A stretch of DNA of 64,000 nucleotides from positions 15,506,001-15,570,000 of the forward strand of contig JAPQWV010000005.1 of NCBI GenBank assembly GCA_027422505.1. Reading direction: 5' to 3'. The stretch's first letter is position 1, and every line of letters starts with the position of its first letter. Origin of the DNA: Craterostigma plantagineum (lineage: Eukaryota; Streptophyta; Magnoliopsida; Lamiales; Linderniaceae). Under the pieces are notes generated by a model, which worked only from the letters and a program-made list of their open reading frames with translations, ran no database searches and was not told the origin of the DNA. Positions 47,371 to 58,583 of the stretch are shown here, piece after piece. The position numbers and the translations under genes were made by a program.

Positions 47371-49020
47371 TAGTCATGACACTTATGATAACTACAATTG
47401 TGTTGTTATCTTGTATGTTTTGTTATCTTGTATTATTTCCTCCGTGCGATTAATTTTCTTTTTAGTGTTTTCAGGAAAAGTGTCACGAATTCCGTCACTA
47501 CGACTCAAAATATTTCAGAATCATTAGAACCGACGATGTTCAACTACATCAAATGCTCGAGTCAGGAGCACGTCACTCATTTTCAGGGGAGTCACGTTCT
47601 TTTCAACTTCTTTTACCTTTCTTTTATTTATTTTACACATTGAGGACAACGTGCATATTAAGTGTGGGGAGGGGATTTTTGTTGGGGAATTTCGTTGAAA
47701 ATTTACGTGAAATTTTGTTATGACGTGCTGTGGTTATTTAATCTATGAAAATCTTGCATGATTGTTTGTGTTCATCTCGAAGTTTGATTGCATTTTAGGG
47801 AGTCTTGTGAGTGATAAAGACATGCATTCGTGATTTAATCTTTTCAGCATGAATAGACATAGTGCGCTTTTGAGAGATTCACACACATAACCCATGTTCC
47901 GTTGTGAGAGTTTGAGCTGACGAGCTTTTGCTCATTTTTCTTGGTTGTGTGAGTAGTGCATAATTTACGTCTCTCTAGAACTTTCTTGTTTGATACGTAT
48001 TGAAATTGCTTATAGTGTGTTTTGTATGAATATGACGAAGGCATTAGGAAATAAGTCCATGGCCAAAGTTCCCTACCGCGACTGATCACCGTAGTTAGCC
48101 ACTTTGAGCCTAAGCCTTTTTATTTCTTAAACCTCATATTTTCATAAGCCGCTAATCTAAATAAGCCTCCAGAGATCATCTGAACCCGAGTTAAGCAGAA
48201 GTGAAGGTCGAATGTCAAAGTCGAAAAGTGTAGTCGGATGACGCCTCAAAGACAACGCCGAAAATAGTCGAGAACTCCCTCTTCAACGAGAAAAGTGCAG
48301 TGCACCGCCGCAATGCGAAGAGTGATTTGAGTAAATAAAAAAGAGAAAGAAAGAAAGAAAGAAAAAAGAGAAAGAGAGAAATGGCGCTGGAAGGAGGAAA
48401 AGTGAAGCAGAAAGAGGATGAGCTGTTGCGAAAAAAAAAGAAAAGAACATTTCCTTCGATAATCTTGCAGTCTCAGGAATTCGACATCATCATCTAATTT
48501 TGAGACTTGGGAGAAGAAAGGCTTAGTGGAACGCAGCAGAAATAAGAGAAATATGAAGATTGTGTAACCAGAAAAGATGATTCTTGGCACGCTTTAGATA
48601 ATGTCATGAAGACCTACACGACTGCTACTCATATGTGATTCCACTACCACCTCATCACTTTTTGACCCCATCAACCCGGAAAAGACCTTCTGATTCATGC
48701 TTACTGCTTTAAGTAATAGACGTGCGATTGACTTGCAAGCATATGGTATAGACTTGATTATTGCATGAATTGAGCGATTCACAGATTCATTAGCCTATAC
48801 ACTGAGTGATTTGAGTGAATCCATGCGAGGTGTGGATCTCGACTAGTAGCGCTATGAAAGTTTGTGTTGATTGGTGCTGATCATTATTGTAGTGTCCATA
48901 ATTGCTTGATTGATTCCATTTTGTGTTCTCTTTCTACATTGATGAAATTGTGAATGGTCATGCCACTATATTATCACCTCTTCTTGTTTTTAGTTTGCTC
49001 GAGGACAAGCAAAAGCTTAA
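47371..49020 (+). mobile_element. 3' untranslated region of the Athila-type element, right arm
   Basis: It is the mirror of 28801-30465, with the purine word AGTGTGGGGAGGGG near 47661 and the A/G-rich run at 48338-48440. No convincing ORF is present. Confidence 0.7.
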
Positions 49021-49033
49021 GTGTGGGGAGGTT
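49021..49033 (+). other. Polypurine tract of the Athila-type element, right arm
   Basis: GTGTGGGGAGGTT lies directly before the LTR start TGATAAACG at 49034. Confidence 0.85.
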
Positions 49034-50643
49034 TGATAAACGTATTTTAATACGTTTATTATTGTACTTATTTGGGTTATAATAGGATATTTTTGGTCAT
49101 TCCATGCATTTCTTGGGTCTATTTACACCTATTTAAATATTGTAGGACCTTCGAATGGTTATCGAGCGAAAAAGAACAAAAACGAGGCGAAAACGACGCA
49201 AAATGGCTAAGTATGAAGCTGTCAGCCCAAGGTCACGGCCGTGACTCACCAGCAAGAGGCCGTGAACCAAGGCAGTAAGGTCAAGAACAAGTGTCACGGC
49301 CGTGAATGTCAGTGCATTTTCCCGTGAACCTCGGCAGAAAGATAGCAAACGTGCACTGTCCTCGTTCACGGCCGTGACTCATCATGTAAGAGGCCGTGAA
49401 CGAGGACAGTGGCCTAAGATGGAATATACTTAAGGAGTCATGGCCGTGAACTCCTTTGCAAGAGGCCGTGACACATCACTGAAGCGAAAAGGATGGAATT
49501 TATACTTTGTCACGGCCGTGACTCTTCATGTAAGAGGCCGTGACCAGTGACAGAAAGTCAAGAAATATGGTTTAAGCCGCCGTCACGACCGTGAGCCCTC
49601 ATGCAATAGGCCCTGAAGGGTTTAAGAAAGGCAGAAAATCAGCATAATTATATCTTTCACAGCCGTGAAGGCCCGTTAAGTGGCCGCGAACGTGCCAAAA
49701 CTCAGGGTTAAGGCCCAAATTCGAAGAATAAAAGGGGAGTTCTTCTCAGAACTCAACCCTAACCTTGAAGAGCAGAAACCTAAGAGAAAAGAAGAGGAAG
49801 AAGAACCCTAGAAGCCGCTCCTTCATTCGGAGACGTTCGGGAGACGATCCAACAACGCAGTCACGCCCATTTGATTGAGGAACGAGAGCTCCGCCTCAAA
49901 AATGCGGGAAGATTTATGAGTTCTCTATCCTCGTTTCCCTTGAATCTCGTTGTTGTTTTGTCTAATATGAGAAGCTAATCATCTTATGTGTTTGGGAGTA
50001 GATGAACGTTGGGTTATGTCGTAGTTAAGGCGTAGGATAATCGTGAACACGTGTATTCGACTATTTATATTCTATGATATTGCTTCTTTGCCTCAATATG
50101 TCTATGTGTTGATGTAAAAATGTGGTACATCGTTTAGGGCGACAGCTAAATAACAATTAGGCCGTTCGTAGACGTTAGGATTCGAGTATTGGGCGAAAGC
50201 AAATACTCGATCCTCGCCGTTTGGTAATCGCTGATATTAGATTCCCACGAACGTTTAGGGCGACAGCAAATCCGTGAATGGGTAGGAAATTACTGCGATT
50301 TAGTCGATATTCATGTAGGAGCGATATTACGTAGCCTTAGCCGACAACACCCTTCGGGATTCGAATCCCGAACACATATTTGTCAACTTAAGTCACTCGT
50401 ATTATTTCTAGTTGTGCTCTCTAAGTCTTCTATTACATTAGGTTGCTCTGTTTAATTAGTTCGTAGCAAAAACAAATCCCGTCGTTTTATTTAGGCTAAA
50501 TATCGAGTCGATAGGTTAATACTAGTAATCAAGTTCATTCCCCGTGTTCGATACTCGTTTACTCACTTTACTACGCTACAAACGATAGGTCCACTGCTTG
50601 TCGGACGTCGGTGATAGTAAATACGTATTCGTTTTAATTATCA
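49034..50643 (+). mobile_element. 3' LTR of the Athila-type element, right arm (1610 bp)
   Basis: It starts TGATAA and ends TTATCA. It is the mirror of 27180-28786, with private indels near 50160-50235. The following 44 bp and the cut element A LTR match the left arm. Confidence 0.85.
49222..49700. repeat. TCACGGCCGTGA palindrome array 1, right arm
   Basis: It is the reverse-complement copy of 28130-28600. Exact copies are seen near 49234, 49295, 49367 and 49510; others have one base changed (TCACGACCGTGA near 49584, TCATGGCCGTGA near 49438). It also keeps the 20 bp hairpin (49353-49411). Confidence 0.85.
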
Positions 50644-50687
50644 CTTGTCACACACGCACTTAATATCAATACACCGCGTGTCGATTA

Positions 50688-52073
50688 GGTTTGCTCCCCA
50701 AGAGTTTAACAAATCACTATAATGCACCGTGGCTGGTACAAAACTGATTGATTAGCCCAATACATTATCGAAACAAGTCGAACACTAGCCACACTAGGTT
50801 ACCACACGCCGAGTTTCGTTCCTCGGAATCTCCTGATCCCGACAGACACAGCTCGCTACCGAAGGGCCCCCGAAATTCGTCATTCCCTTCACGTGTGCGT
50901 AAACGTCGACCTTGCCTCCTTCGGATTGCTCACATCCGAAGACAACACGTTCGAAGACAGAATATATGGTGGAGGTTGGAATATCAGGATAAATCACTCG
51001 TTCAGTGATGGAATCGCAAGTTAAAGCTCAGTATGGCAGAAAGCTATCACAAATGAGGGGTAAGGAATCTCTCAATGTGTTTATGCTCAAAAATCTCTCG
51101 TAGGTGTATGTTCGCAAGTTCTTAGTCACTCGAAATAATGAAGTGTTGCTCATATATAAACCTTTTCACTCAACACTTTACATGGAAAATCAGATCAAGT
51201 ATTAATCACCAAATCAAGCACATAGTCAATGTAATTTTCGAGTAGTCAACATGCCATGTAGATCATGCTCATAATTAACGTTCACAACGGTCATTAGCTC
51301 ATTAATGCATGATCATATTCCCCATAAAAGTTCATTTAAGCATGAATATATTCCATATAAAGACTCGGATTCGTTCTCAAGCATATTCAATCATTTCGCA
51401 TATATTTACCATATCAGAAGTTTCCATATGTGATTCCCTGCTATCAGTTTATAGAATAAGTCAATCCAGATTACTTTCATTGTATAACATACGAGATAGC
51501 ATTATATCAATTCCATATTTAGCACTCAGTATTAGATCAACATATTTTCCATGTTTAGCACATAATATCAGATCAGATCACAGCTATCACGATTCAAACT
51601 GTCATGCCACAACTTTCCATATTTCAGAGATCACATCCGTTCTGAGCACCTAGCATCTTATCCACAAAGTCAATCAAATCAAATCTTTCCCAAATATAAT
51701 ATCCAATCAGGAATAACTGATTTTCAACAGATATATCACTTTCCATATATAAACAGCATATTTTTCCATATATAACTCCACAGGATATCTCATGCATTAT
51801 TTCCATATATAGCGTCGAACGATATATCCTATCACATGGGCTGTCTATAACATGCGATCACCTAGTTTCACCATATAATCACAGAATCACATGTGAATCA
51901 AATATTCAACAATTTAATCAATTTTAGCTCATATATAATGCATGGTCAAATATTATCATGAACTTAGACGTTATATTGATCACAAATCGAATTGCATAAT
52001 TTATAGACCTAACGTCATTACATTTACATCGTTCATCAAAACTCTCTAACGCTCATGACCAAAAAGGTCAACA
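50688..52073 (-). mobile_element. Element A LTR, truncated, right arm
   Basis: On the minus strand the LTR begins TGTTGACCTTTTTGG at 52073 and is cut at 50688 (GGTTTGCTCCCC) at the same base as in the left arm. The TATA-like box and the 203 bp segment are kept. Confidence 0.88.
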
Positions 52074-52650
52074 TTCTCCCCCTTTTAGATGATGACATGT
52101 AACTGATGCAGCACGGAAGCATGTAAGCATTCGATCATGCAAGTCCTAGCGCATATGTCTAAGTGTTCCATAATCGCAAAGCAGTGAATATGATATTTCC
52201 TAATCACATATGATACATATTTGCTCCCCCTGCCTAAGTGCAGTTATCGATATGACATGCAGAGATATATCGTGAATGAATTTGCTCCCCCTGTCTAAGT
52301 GCAGATATCTCGTGTCAAACTTAATGAGATATGCAAAATTTTAAGTTACCCGTAAGTGTGCTCTCACTGCCTAAGTGCGCATTTTCCAAACATAATTCAA
52401 GCTGCAGATAATCATCGCAGCAGGCACTTATCACTTATCAAGAAATCTCACAAACGTTAATTAGCACAAATAAGTATCAGAGCATCACTGTAACAGAGCA
52501 TAAAATCACGCATCGCAGTATAAAAGCATGACCGATATATCCAAAGTTCAGAGCAAAATATCAAGCATCGCATAAGAGCATCACAGATATATCGAAAGTG
52601 CGGCTATTCCATTCATGAGTGCACATATTCCATATCATTTATGCAGATAT
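52074..52650 (-). mobile_element. Element A 3' region, right arm, cut by SIRE-like insertion
   Basis: It is the mirror of 25088-25664, with the CTCCCCCT motifs at about 52075, 52215 and 52288. It ends at 52650, where the SIRE-like LTR starts. Confidence 0.88.
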
Positions 52651-53979
52651 TGTGATACCCCGAAATTTCATGAACATTATAATTTGCGAATCTATTTTAT
52701 ATTATATGGTTATGTGAATTTATTATGTGTCTACTTGATTTTATATTATATGATTTATGATATAATTTATGTGTTATATGAACTATAGTAGAATCGATTG
52801 ATTGAGGACTATAGTGTGAAAGGTTAGACAAATCATAAATTATATAAAGTTGGGGAGCAAAAAAGGCACGTAAGGGTCTTGAAATTATTGATAACTCTTA
52901 AAGTAGATAATAAAGAATAATCAATACAAGGCTTAAAATATTCATATTGGGGTTTGTAATGGTATTAGGTAAATCATGTGAATCTCGAAATCCTTGTGTG
53001 AAATGTGGAGAACTAGTTTAGTATAACCTTGAGGTTTCTGTTTATAATGTCGACATATTTCTTGAAATTATGTCGAGATTTTAATGATAGGTACAATATC
53101 GAAATTATTGTGTAACATCTCGACATCTTGAGTATAATGTCGAGATATACCTCGAAATTGTATGTACGATATTTCGAGATTTTAACTTGCAATGTCGAAA
53201 TCTATGCCAACTCATGAATATGTGATATCGAGATTTATTAACCCATGTCGAGAATGCATATCTAAATTCCATGTCGAGATCTATGTTGTCGACATCTTAG
53301 TATGTTATTTAAATATCGAACTAATGATTTTTGAAACCAACAATCCCGAGATCTTTGAAGATGTCGAAACATTAGAATTACTAAACAATTCGATTACTTA
53401 GCATAAAGGGAAACTTATAAACAATATTTTATAATCGTTATCTTGTAAAGTTAGGATAAGAATAATTAAAGTAGAATGTGATATCATTTAGCTAGTACAA
53501 CAAACAACCAACGAGAAATGGGAAGGAGGAGATTAACAATATATTACCAAGGCAATAATTGAAGGTGTAAAGTAGATAAGAAATAAGGAATTGACTTCAC
53601 AAGTGAGAAAACCACCGAAAATAAAAGAAGGAAAAGAAGAAATCGTACCAAGCATAATAACAACCTTTCGATCTGTTGGTCCCGAAATGCACCAAACAAG
53701 GAATCAAAGAAGCTAGATGGAATGGAATGGAATGAAAAGGGAGAATTTCTCACCTTGTAGTGTGTGTAGTGTGTGAAAACGAATTTTAGCTTTTTGATCT
53801 TTGATTACCTTTCAAAGTGAGTTGGTAACACCTTATATACCACATTAACCCTAGGTATATTAAGGCCCAATCACTAAAAATAAAATAATTACAATCTAGT
53901 CCAAAGCCCAAGTTAAAGATAATTACATAATTAATCTCAAGACTTAAACTATTGACACAATCAATTAAATATCCTAACA
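52651..53979 (-). mobile_element. 3' LTR of the SIRE-like element B (1329 bp)
   Basis: On the minus strand it starts TGTTAGGATATTT at 53979, next to a polypurine tract, and ends GGGGTATCACA at 52651 (TGT...ACA ends). It interrupts the right arm of the inverted duplication, so it inserted after the duplication. The left flank ends GATAT. The other LTR is outside the window. Confidence 0.88.
53040..53370. repeat. ATGTCGAGAT-type motif array in the SIRE-like LTR
   Basis: Words of the form TGTCGA(G/A/C)AT or the reverse ATCTCGACA occur about ten times in 330 bp, for example ATGTCGACAT near 53047 and GTCGACATCT near 53287. Spacing is about 25-40 bp and the sequence between is unrelated. Confidence 0.75.
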
Positions 53980-53994
53980 ATCTCCCCCTTTGTG
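53980..53994 (-). other. Polypurine tract of the SIRE-like element B
   Basis: On the minus strand it reads CACAAAGGGGGAGAT, directly before the LTR. It lies 43 bp after the stop codon of the 1245-residue ORF. Confidence 0.88.
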
Positions 53995-54037
53995 TCAATT
54001 GTTGGGAGTCTTGAATCTTGGGCGTTGGGATGGTGGA

Positions 54038-57000
54038 TTAGCGTGTGAGTGTTTCGCGAAGCCCTAGTTTGAACTCGAAGGCGCGGAGATTCCTTCGAAG
54101 AACCATTCTGTCAGCTATAGCATCAATGAGCTTCGCGAACTTGGATCGGCATAGGGGATCTTCTTCCGAAAGGATACGGCAGATTCTCATGAGTTTGTCT
54201 TGGATGATGGTGAGCGTTCCATCTGAGAATTTTGCCACCTCGGAGCAGCGCAGGAGCCTCATCTTTCCCTTGTAGTTCGAGTAGGCGACCGCCGGATCAT
54301 CTCCGTTGATCACATCGCCCTCTCGATAGTCGTCTGCGTTCTTGAAAGATGGGCGAGTCAGGTTCACCTTCTTCAGATTATGTTCCACCGCCATCTGCAG
54401 ATCGTGGGTGGCGTAGAATCTGACTTGTCGGAGCATGTGGCGCTTGATAGCCACATATCCCATGGTGACCGGTTCAGCACGTACGAGATGTCCAGAGCTT
54501 CTGAGGACGAGTCTGAACTGTTTCAGGGATTCCAGCATGCTGTATAGGTCACCCAGGCGCAGAAACTTGAAGTCCGCCTCACTGACTTCACTGTAGCTCT
54601 CATCCTGCCTCATTACCGTGAATACTGGGTAATGGACAGGTCCTTTGGACTCTTGGCGGAGGTCAGTGACTTTGCAGATGGGGGCCCGACTCATTTCCTG
54701 AGCGACGTTTTCCTCATCGGACAGCGTCCTATCTGTGCATTTGTGGCACAGAAGGCTCCATCGATAGAGTTGCTTCTTTCTCTCTGTCCAACTTTGGATG
54801 TTCATCAGCTCGTACTCGTCGAAGGTGGTGACGATCTTCTCCTTGCGCCGCCAGATCCTCTTCCTGATCTCTTCCTGAAATGGTGCCGTGATCTTCTTGT
54901 TTTCCCACGGTGCTTCCGGTATATCCACCGTGGGCACATCCGTCTGAGCAGCAGGGGCCTCAGTTTGCTGCGCTTGGAATTGCAGGATGTTCTCGAGCTC
55001 GGCCGGTTCCGCGTTGTATTCCTCTCCGTTCTCGTCGTCTGCGGTGTTGATCAGCGTAAGCGAGGCCTCCATGAGCAGACGTCGAGCATTTTCCACCAAC
55101 TTCCTAGCTGCTACTGCATCGGCGGGCGTGTACAGCCATTCATCATTGAAGATGTAGGCTTCGATCTCGTTCTGAGCGCAGTAGACATCCTCGGAAGCCA
55201 GGTTGGGATCGATGTTGAGAGGGGTATGGCTGTGTGGTGGCGAGGGAGCAGCGTCGGAGGAGTCTGTGGATTGTGGGGATGGAATTGGTGGAGATTCTGG
55301 TGGTTCGGTTGAGGTGATGGTTTTGGCAAGGATGATTTGGGTGACGAGTGGTGTAGATGTGGTGGTGACCTCTAACGTCGATGTGACAGTTAGAGGTTCG
55401 GAAACTGTGAGTGGAGACGGTGTGGGGGTGGTCTCTATCGCCGATGTGACGATTAGAGTTTTGGAGACGTTGGTGTGTGGTGGTGAGGGTGATTTGGTTA
55501 GTGACTCGGGGTTTATGGAATGGGATGTTTGGCTAGTGGGTTGTGAGGTTTCTGTTGCGGGTGCCGTTTCAGGTCCAGAGGAGGAGGGCGTCGTCGATTG
55601 TACGAATCCTTGGGATTGTGCGCCAAGCTGCCTATTTATCTCCCCCTCGCGGCGATCTTGATCATCGTCTTGATCGTCGCGCCTGATCCCGCTGGACTCG
55701 CCCTGAGCGCGGCAAGTCAAGGGCTGAGTCATGATGGTCTTCATTTGCCGTTCTTCCTCGTCAAGTTCCGTCATGGATTCGAAGCGAGCTCTGAGGATGT
55801 AGAAGAGCTCCTTGGCGGAAATGGCGGATAGAACAGCCTCGGCGTCCACGTTTTGTGTAGGTGGTGGCGTCTCCGGGGCCACACCTTTGCCCTTGTCGAC
55901 GGTGGACGCATCGAGACGCGCGTAGACTTTGTCGAGGATGGACGTCTCAAGAGTCTTTGCAAACTCTTGAAGACGTGTCTCTAGCGCGGTCTCGGTAATG
56001 AAGGTGGGTAATTGTAACAAGTTGGATTCACGGAGAATTCCAACTGACACCGAATCGGAGAAGATTGTCGATCGGCCGCCCGTTTGCACAGGTCGGGAAA
56101 AGACGGGGTCACTCAGACTTCCCGTTGGCATCATCGATGAGACAGACTCAGTCGAACGATGGCCTAGGCTCACGGTTGTTGTGATGTTGGCCGTGCTAGG
56201 TCTTCCACTCTCAGTCACAGAGACATCATCGAGCGTTCTGACAGAGTCACGAAGACTCTGTGGTGCAGTAAGAGGTGTATGTGTCCTAGAAATGGATGAA
56301 ACTATGGGGAGTGAGGGCACTAGACTCGATGTGCATGGAGAGGATGCAGTCTGAGGCGAGGGACTGCTTGTTTCAACATCGATCACCTCCAAGTGGGGTG
56401 TCGATGGTATACGTGGCTCCTCGTGGAATGAAATATCTTCCTGTAGAGAGGAAGATAAGTGGACTAGGGAGGACGTTTGCGTGGTTGAGCCAGATGCCAC
56501 GACTTCTACTCGGGAGGTGAACACATCACCTCCTGTGCCTATTGGTTCGGCTCGGCTTATTTGTGGCGGAGGAGGTCGATCGTGCTTTTGTTTCGATCGG
56601 CGCTCCGTGGGGCGGCTTACGTCATCCTCACGCGACCGTTTTTTCGGAACGCGGGTGGAAGAGGATGCGGCGCGACTCGATGACCTTTTGGAGGTAGTGG
56701 GGGGGGTGTGGCTAGTCCCGGGGATAGGAGCAGTTGGGTTGATCTGCTCCGTAGGGACGGTGGAATGTGGGTGAGGGCTTTCACGGAATGTGGCGGTTGC
56801 GGCACGGTATTCTTGTACGTGCGGGTTGTTTGGGTCGGCGTAGGCGAGCACGTCGTCCGGGATCACCATTGCGTGTCGATCCTTCGCCGGTGTGTTCTTC
56901 TTGGCGAACTTCTCGACAGTTGGTATCTGAAAATGTTCTGCTGCCGGACGGATGCGGATGTTGGTTGAGTGTAGGCGGAAGTGCTTTATTAGAGCTGGGA

Positions 57001-57775
57001 GCCATCGCATGTACGGGACGAACCGGTTCGTGACTCCCTTGGCGATTTCCCGGTCACGTCTCTGGATCATCGAGACTAGGTCCACCCAGATGATGTCGGC
57101 GTAGTTGTACTTGCGGTTGTGAGCGATGCCGGTCATGATTGTGAGGATTTGAATGTTGCCGCGATCCTGACCAGCATGCTTTCCAGACATGCACTTGTTC
57201 ACCAGCAGGTATAGTGTCCGCCAGGGTTGTGGTAGGTTGCGGGTTGTGACTTCACTGAGGACAAGTGGGCCTTTCTTCTTCTTGGCATCTGGTTGATAGC
57301 CCAGTCTGTCGATGTCTTCAATGAGTTGGTCGTGAGTGGGTGGTGGATCGTATGGTGAGTAGACCGGGAGTTGAAGAACTTCTTGGAGTATTCTGGGAGT
57401 GAGGACGACGGTTTCTTGATCGATTTTAGCGGATAGGGTCTTGGCAAGACGTAGTGGTCCAGCTATTTGTAGCGTATGCCAGAATTGTTGAAGGTACACC
57501 TGAGCTTCTGGTTCGCCATGAGTGAGGGCGTGGCGAAGTGGGTGTCCTTTGAGAATCTCTATAATTACAGGGGCATCGCACCGAAAACTGTCCAAGTCCA
57601 CTTTGTAGTTGTTGGGAACCAGGGCCGCCCATTGATTTAGTGGGAAGATCTCCTCGGCTGGTGGTACATAGGTACGCGAGTGGAGTTCGATGCGAGCGAC
57701 TTCCCTTTGGATGACAGCCGCCTCAAGTGCCTCGAGTGTACTTTGGTCTTTGTCCGTCATTTCTGTGCTCGACAA
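54038..57775 (-). CDS. Intact 1245-residue ORF 3' of pol in the SIRE-like element
   Basis: The frame is unbroken from ATG at 57775 to the stop at 54038. Residues 1-270 form a folded-looking region with AQVYLQQFWHTL (about 92-102), LTPRILQEVLQLPV and YNYADIIWVDLV (about 224-234). It resembles the unknown-function ORFs found with Copia elements in many eudicots. Residues about 330-900 are Ser/Thr/Pro-rich and look disordered. Residues about 960-1245 form a second ordered region with SDGTLTIIQDKLMRI near 1180. It is in the env-like position of Sireviruses, yet I see no signal peptide and no transmembrane segment, so an envelope role is not supported. The function is unknown. No enzyme motif is visible. 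Confidence 0.85.
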   Translation of the reverse strand: MSSTEMTDKDQSTLEALEAAVIQREVARIELHSRTYVPPAEEIFPLNQWAALVPNNYKVDLDSFRCDAPVIIEILKGHPLRHALTHGEPEAQVYLQQFWHTLQIAGPLRLAKTLSAKIDQETVVLTPRILQEVLQLPVYSPYDPPPTHDQLIEDIDRLGYQPDAKKKKGPLVLSEVTTRNLPQPWRTLYLLVNKCMSGKHAGQDRGNIQILTIMTGIAHNRKYNYADIIWVDLVSMIQRRDREIAKGVTNRFVPYMRWLPALIKHFRLHSTNIRIRPAAEHFQIPTVEKFAKKNTPAKDRHAMVIPDDVLAYADPNNPHVQEYRAATATFRESPHPHSTVPTEQINPTAPIPGTSHTPPTTSKRSSSRAASSSTRVPKKRSREDDVSRPTERRSKQKHDRPPPPQISRAEPIGTGGDVFTSRVEVVASGSTTQTSSLVHLSSSLQEDISFHEEPRIPSTPHLEVIDVETSSPSPQTASSPCTSSLVPSLPIVSSISRTHTPLTAPQSLRDSVRTLDDVSVTESGRPSTANITTTVSLGHRSTESVSSMMPTGSLSDPVFSRPVQTGGRSTIFSDSVSVGILRESNLLQLPTFITETALETRLQEFAKTLETSILDKVYARLDASTVDKGKGVAPETPPPTQNVDAEAVLSAISAKELFYILRARFESMTELDEEERQMKTIMTQPLTCRAQGESSGIRRDDQDDDQDRREGEINRQLGAQSQGFVQSTTPSSSGPETAPATETSQPTSQTSHSINPESLTKSPSPPHTNVSKTLIVTSAIETTPTPSPLTVSEPLTVTSTLEVTTTSTPLVTQIILAKTITSTEPPESPPIPSPQSTDSSDAAPSPPHSHTPLNIDPNLASEDVYCAQNEIEAYIFNDEWLYTPADAVAARKLVENARRLLMEASLTLINTADDENGEEYNAEPAELENILQFQAQQTEAPAAQTDVPTVDIPEAPWENKKITAPFQEEIRKRIWRRKEKIVTTFDEYELMNIQSWTERKKQLYRWSLLCHKCTDRTLSDEENVAQEMSRAPICKVTDLRQESKGPVHYPVFTVMRQDESYSEVSEADFKFLRLGDLYSMLESLKQFRLVLRSSGHLVRAEPVTMGYVAIKRHMLRQVRFYATHDLQMAVEHNLKKVNLTRPSFKNADDYREGDVINGDDPAVAYSNYKGKMRLLRCSEVAKFSDGTLTIIQDKLMRICRILSEEDPLCRSKFAKLIDAIADRMVLRRNLRAFEFKLGLRETLTR

Positions 57776-58234
57776 TAATTATAAGATGAATAGTGTGGTC
57801 TAAGTCACAAGAATGATAGAATTGCCCAAAATTATATATAAGAAAAATTCACAATAAAGCTAGGTTAGGGTCCCCCTTAAATAGTTGATAAGATTGAAAT
57901 TTGAAAAATTTCGCATTTTGTGTAAAATTTAGTAAGTACGGAAAATTTTCGTAAGTTAAGAGGTCTCGCACTTTGTAAAAATTTTCGCATGTTATGAGAG
58001 GAAAAAAAATCGCAACTTATCAGATATAGAAATTTTCTCAAGTTTCAAGAAATTTCGCACTTAGTCACAAAAATCTCACACGTTAAAAAAAAATTTCTCA
58101 AGTTTCAACATTTCGCACTTAGCCACAATTTCAGAATTTCAAAATCTCGCACGTAATGATAGTTTTCTCATGTTTCAAATGTTAAGTAATTTCTCATGTT
58201 GCAAAATTTCGCACTCAGCATATAATGAAAATTT

Positions 58235-58430
58235 CGCGGATTGAAAAAATGTTTGTGGATTGAGAAAATTTTTGTTCACTGTAAATGCGAGTTTATGAAA
58301 TTTTCGCGGGTTGAAACATCTTTGTGGGTTGAGAAAAATTTGTTCACTGTAGATGCGAGTTTACGAAGGTTCCGCGGGTTGAAACATCTTTGTGGGTTGA
58401 GAAAAATTTGTGTTCACTGTAGATGCGAGA
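58235..58430. repeat. Three tandem units of about 67 bp in the element B spacer
   Basis: Each unit contains TTCGCGG(G/A)TTGAAA, TTTGTGG(G/A)TTGAGAAAA and TTCACTGTA(G/A)ATGCGAG. The last two units are nearly identical. Confidence 0.82.
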
Positions 58431-58583
58431 AAAGTGAAGATGCGAAAAAAATGTATAATGAGGTGAAGTGTAAAAAATTTCGCGAGGCTTCACATACTGT
58501 AGCAGCGAGGTTTTAACAAATGTAAATTCTCATTCGAAAGTTTCTCTGATAAAATTTCGCGGGGCTACACTCACTGTAGCGCA

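Larger units (their letters stand above)
39081..52650 (-). repeat. Right arm of the 13.5 kb inverted duplication
   Basis: It is the reverse complement of 25088-38617. The inner end lies 222 bp inside the 3 kb solo LTR, and the outer end is where the SIRE-like LTR begins (52651). It differs from the left arm by private frameshifts (near 43561 and 46462) and by one extra copy of an approximately 69 bp tandem repeat (39301-39547), so it is not a mirror artefact of identical sequence. Confidence 0.93.

Noticed and set aside
25088..52650. The inverted repeat as a pure assembly artefact
   Set aside because: The arms have private indels, substitutions and a different tandem-repeat number, and the spacer has unique sequence. 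An artefact would be expected to be identical. Long-read proof is still needed.
54632..57033. Several long plus-strand frames opposite the 1245-residue ORF
   Set aside because: They are mirror frames of a low-complexity Ser/Thr/Pro-rich coding region and have no recognised motif.
58241..58516. A 91-codon frame with Cys/His residues in the element B spacer
   Set aside because: It is a translation of the 67 bp tandem repeat; the apparent pattern follows the repeat unit.
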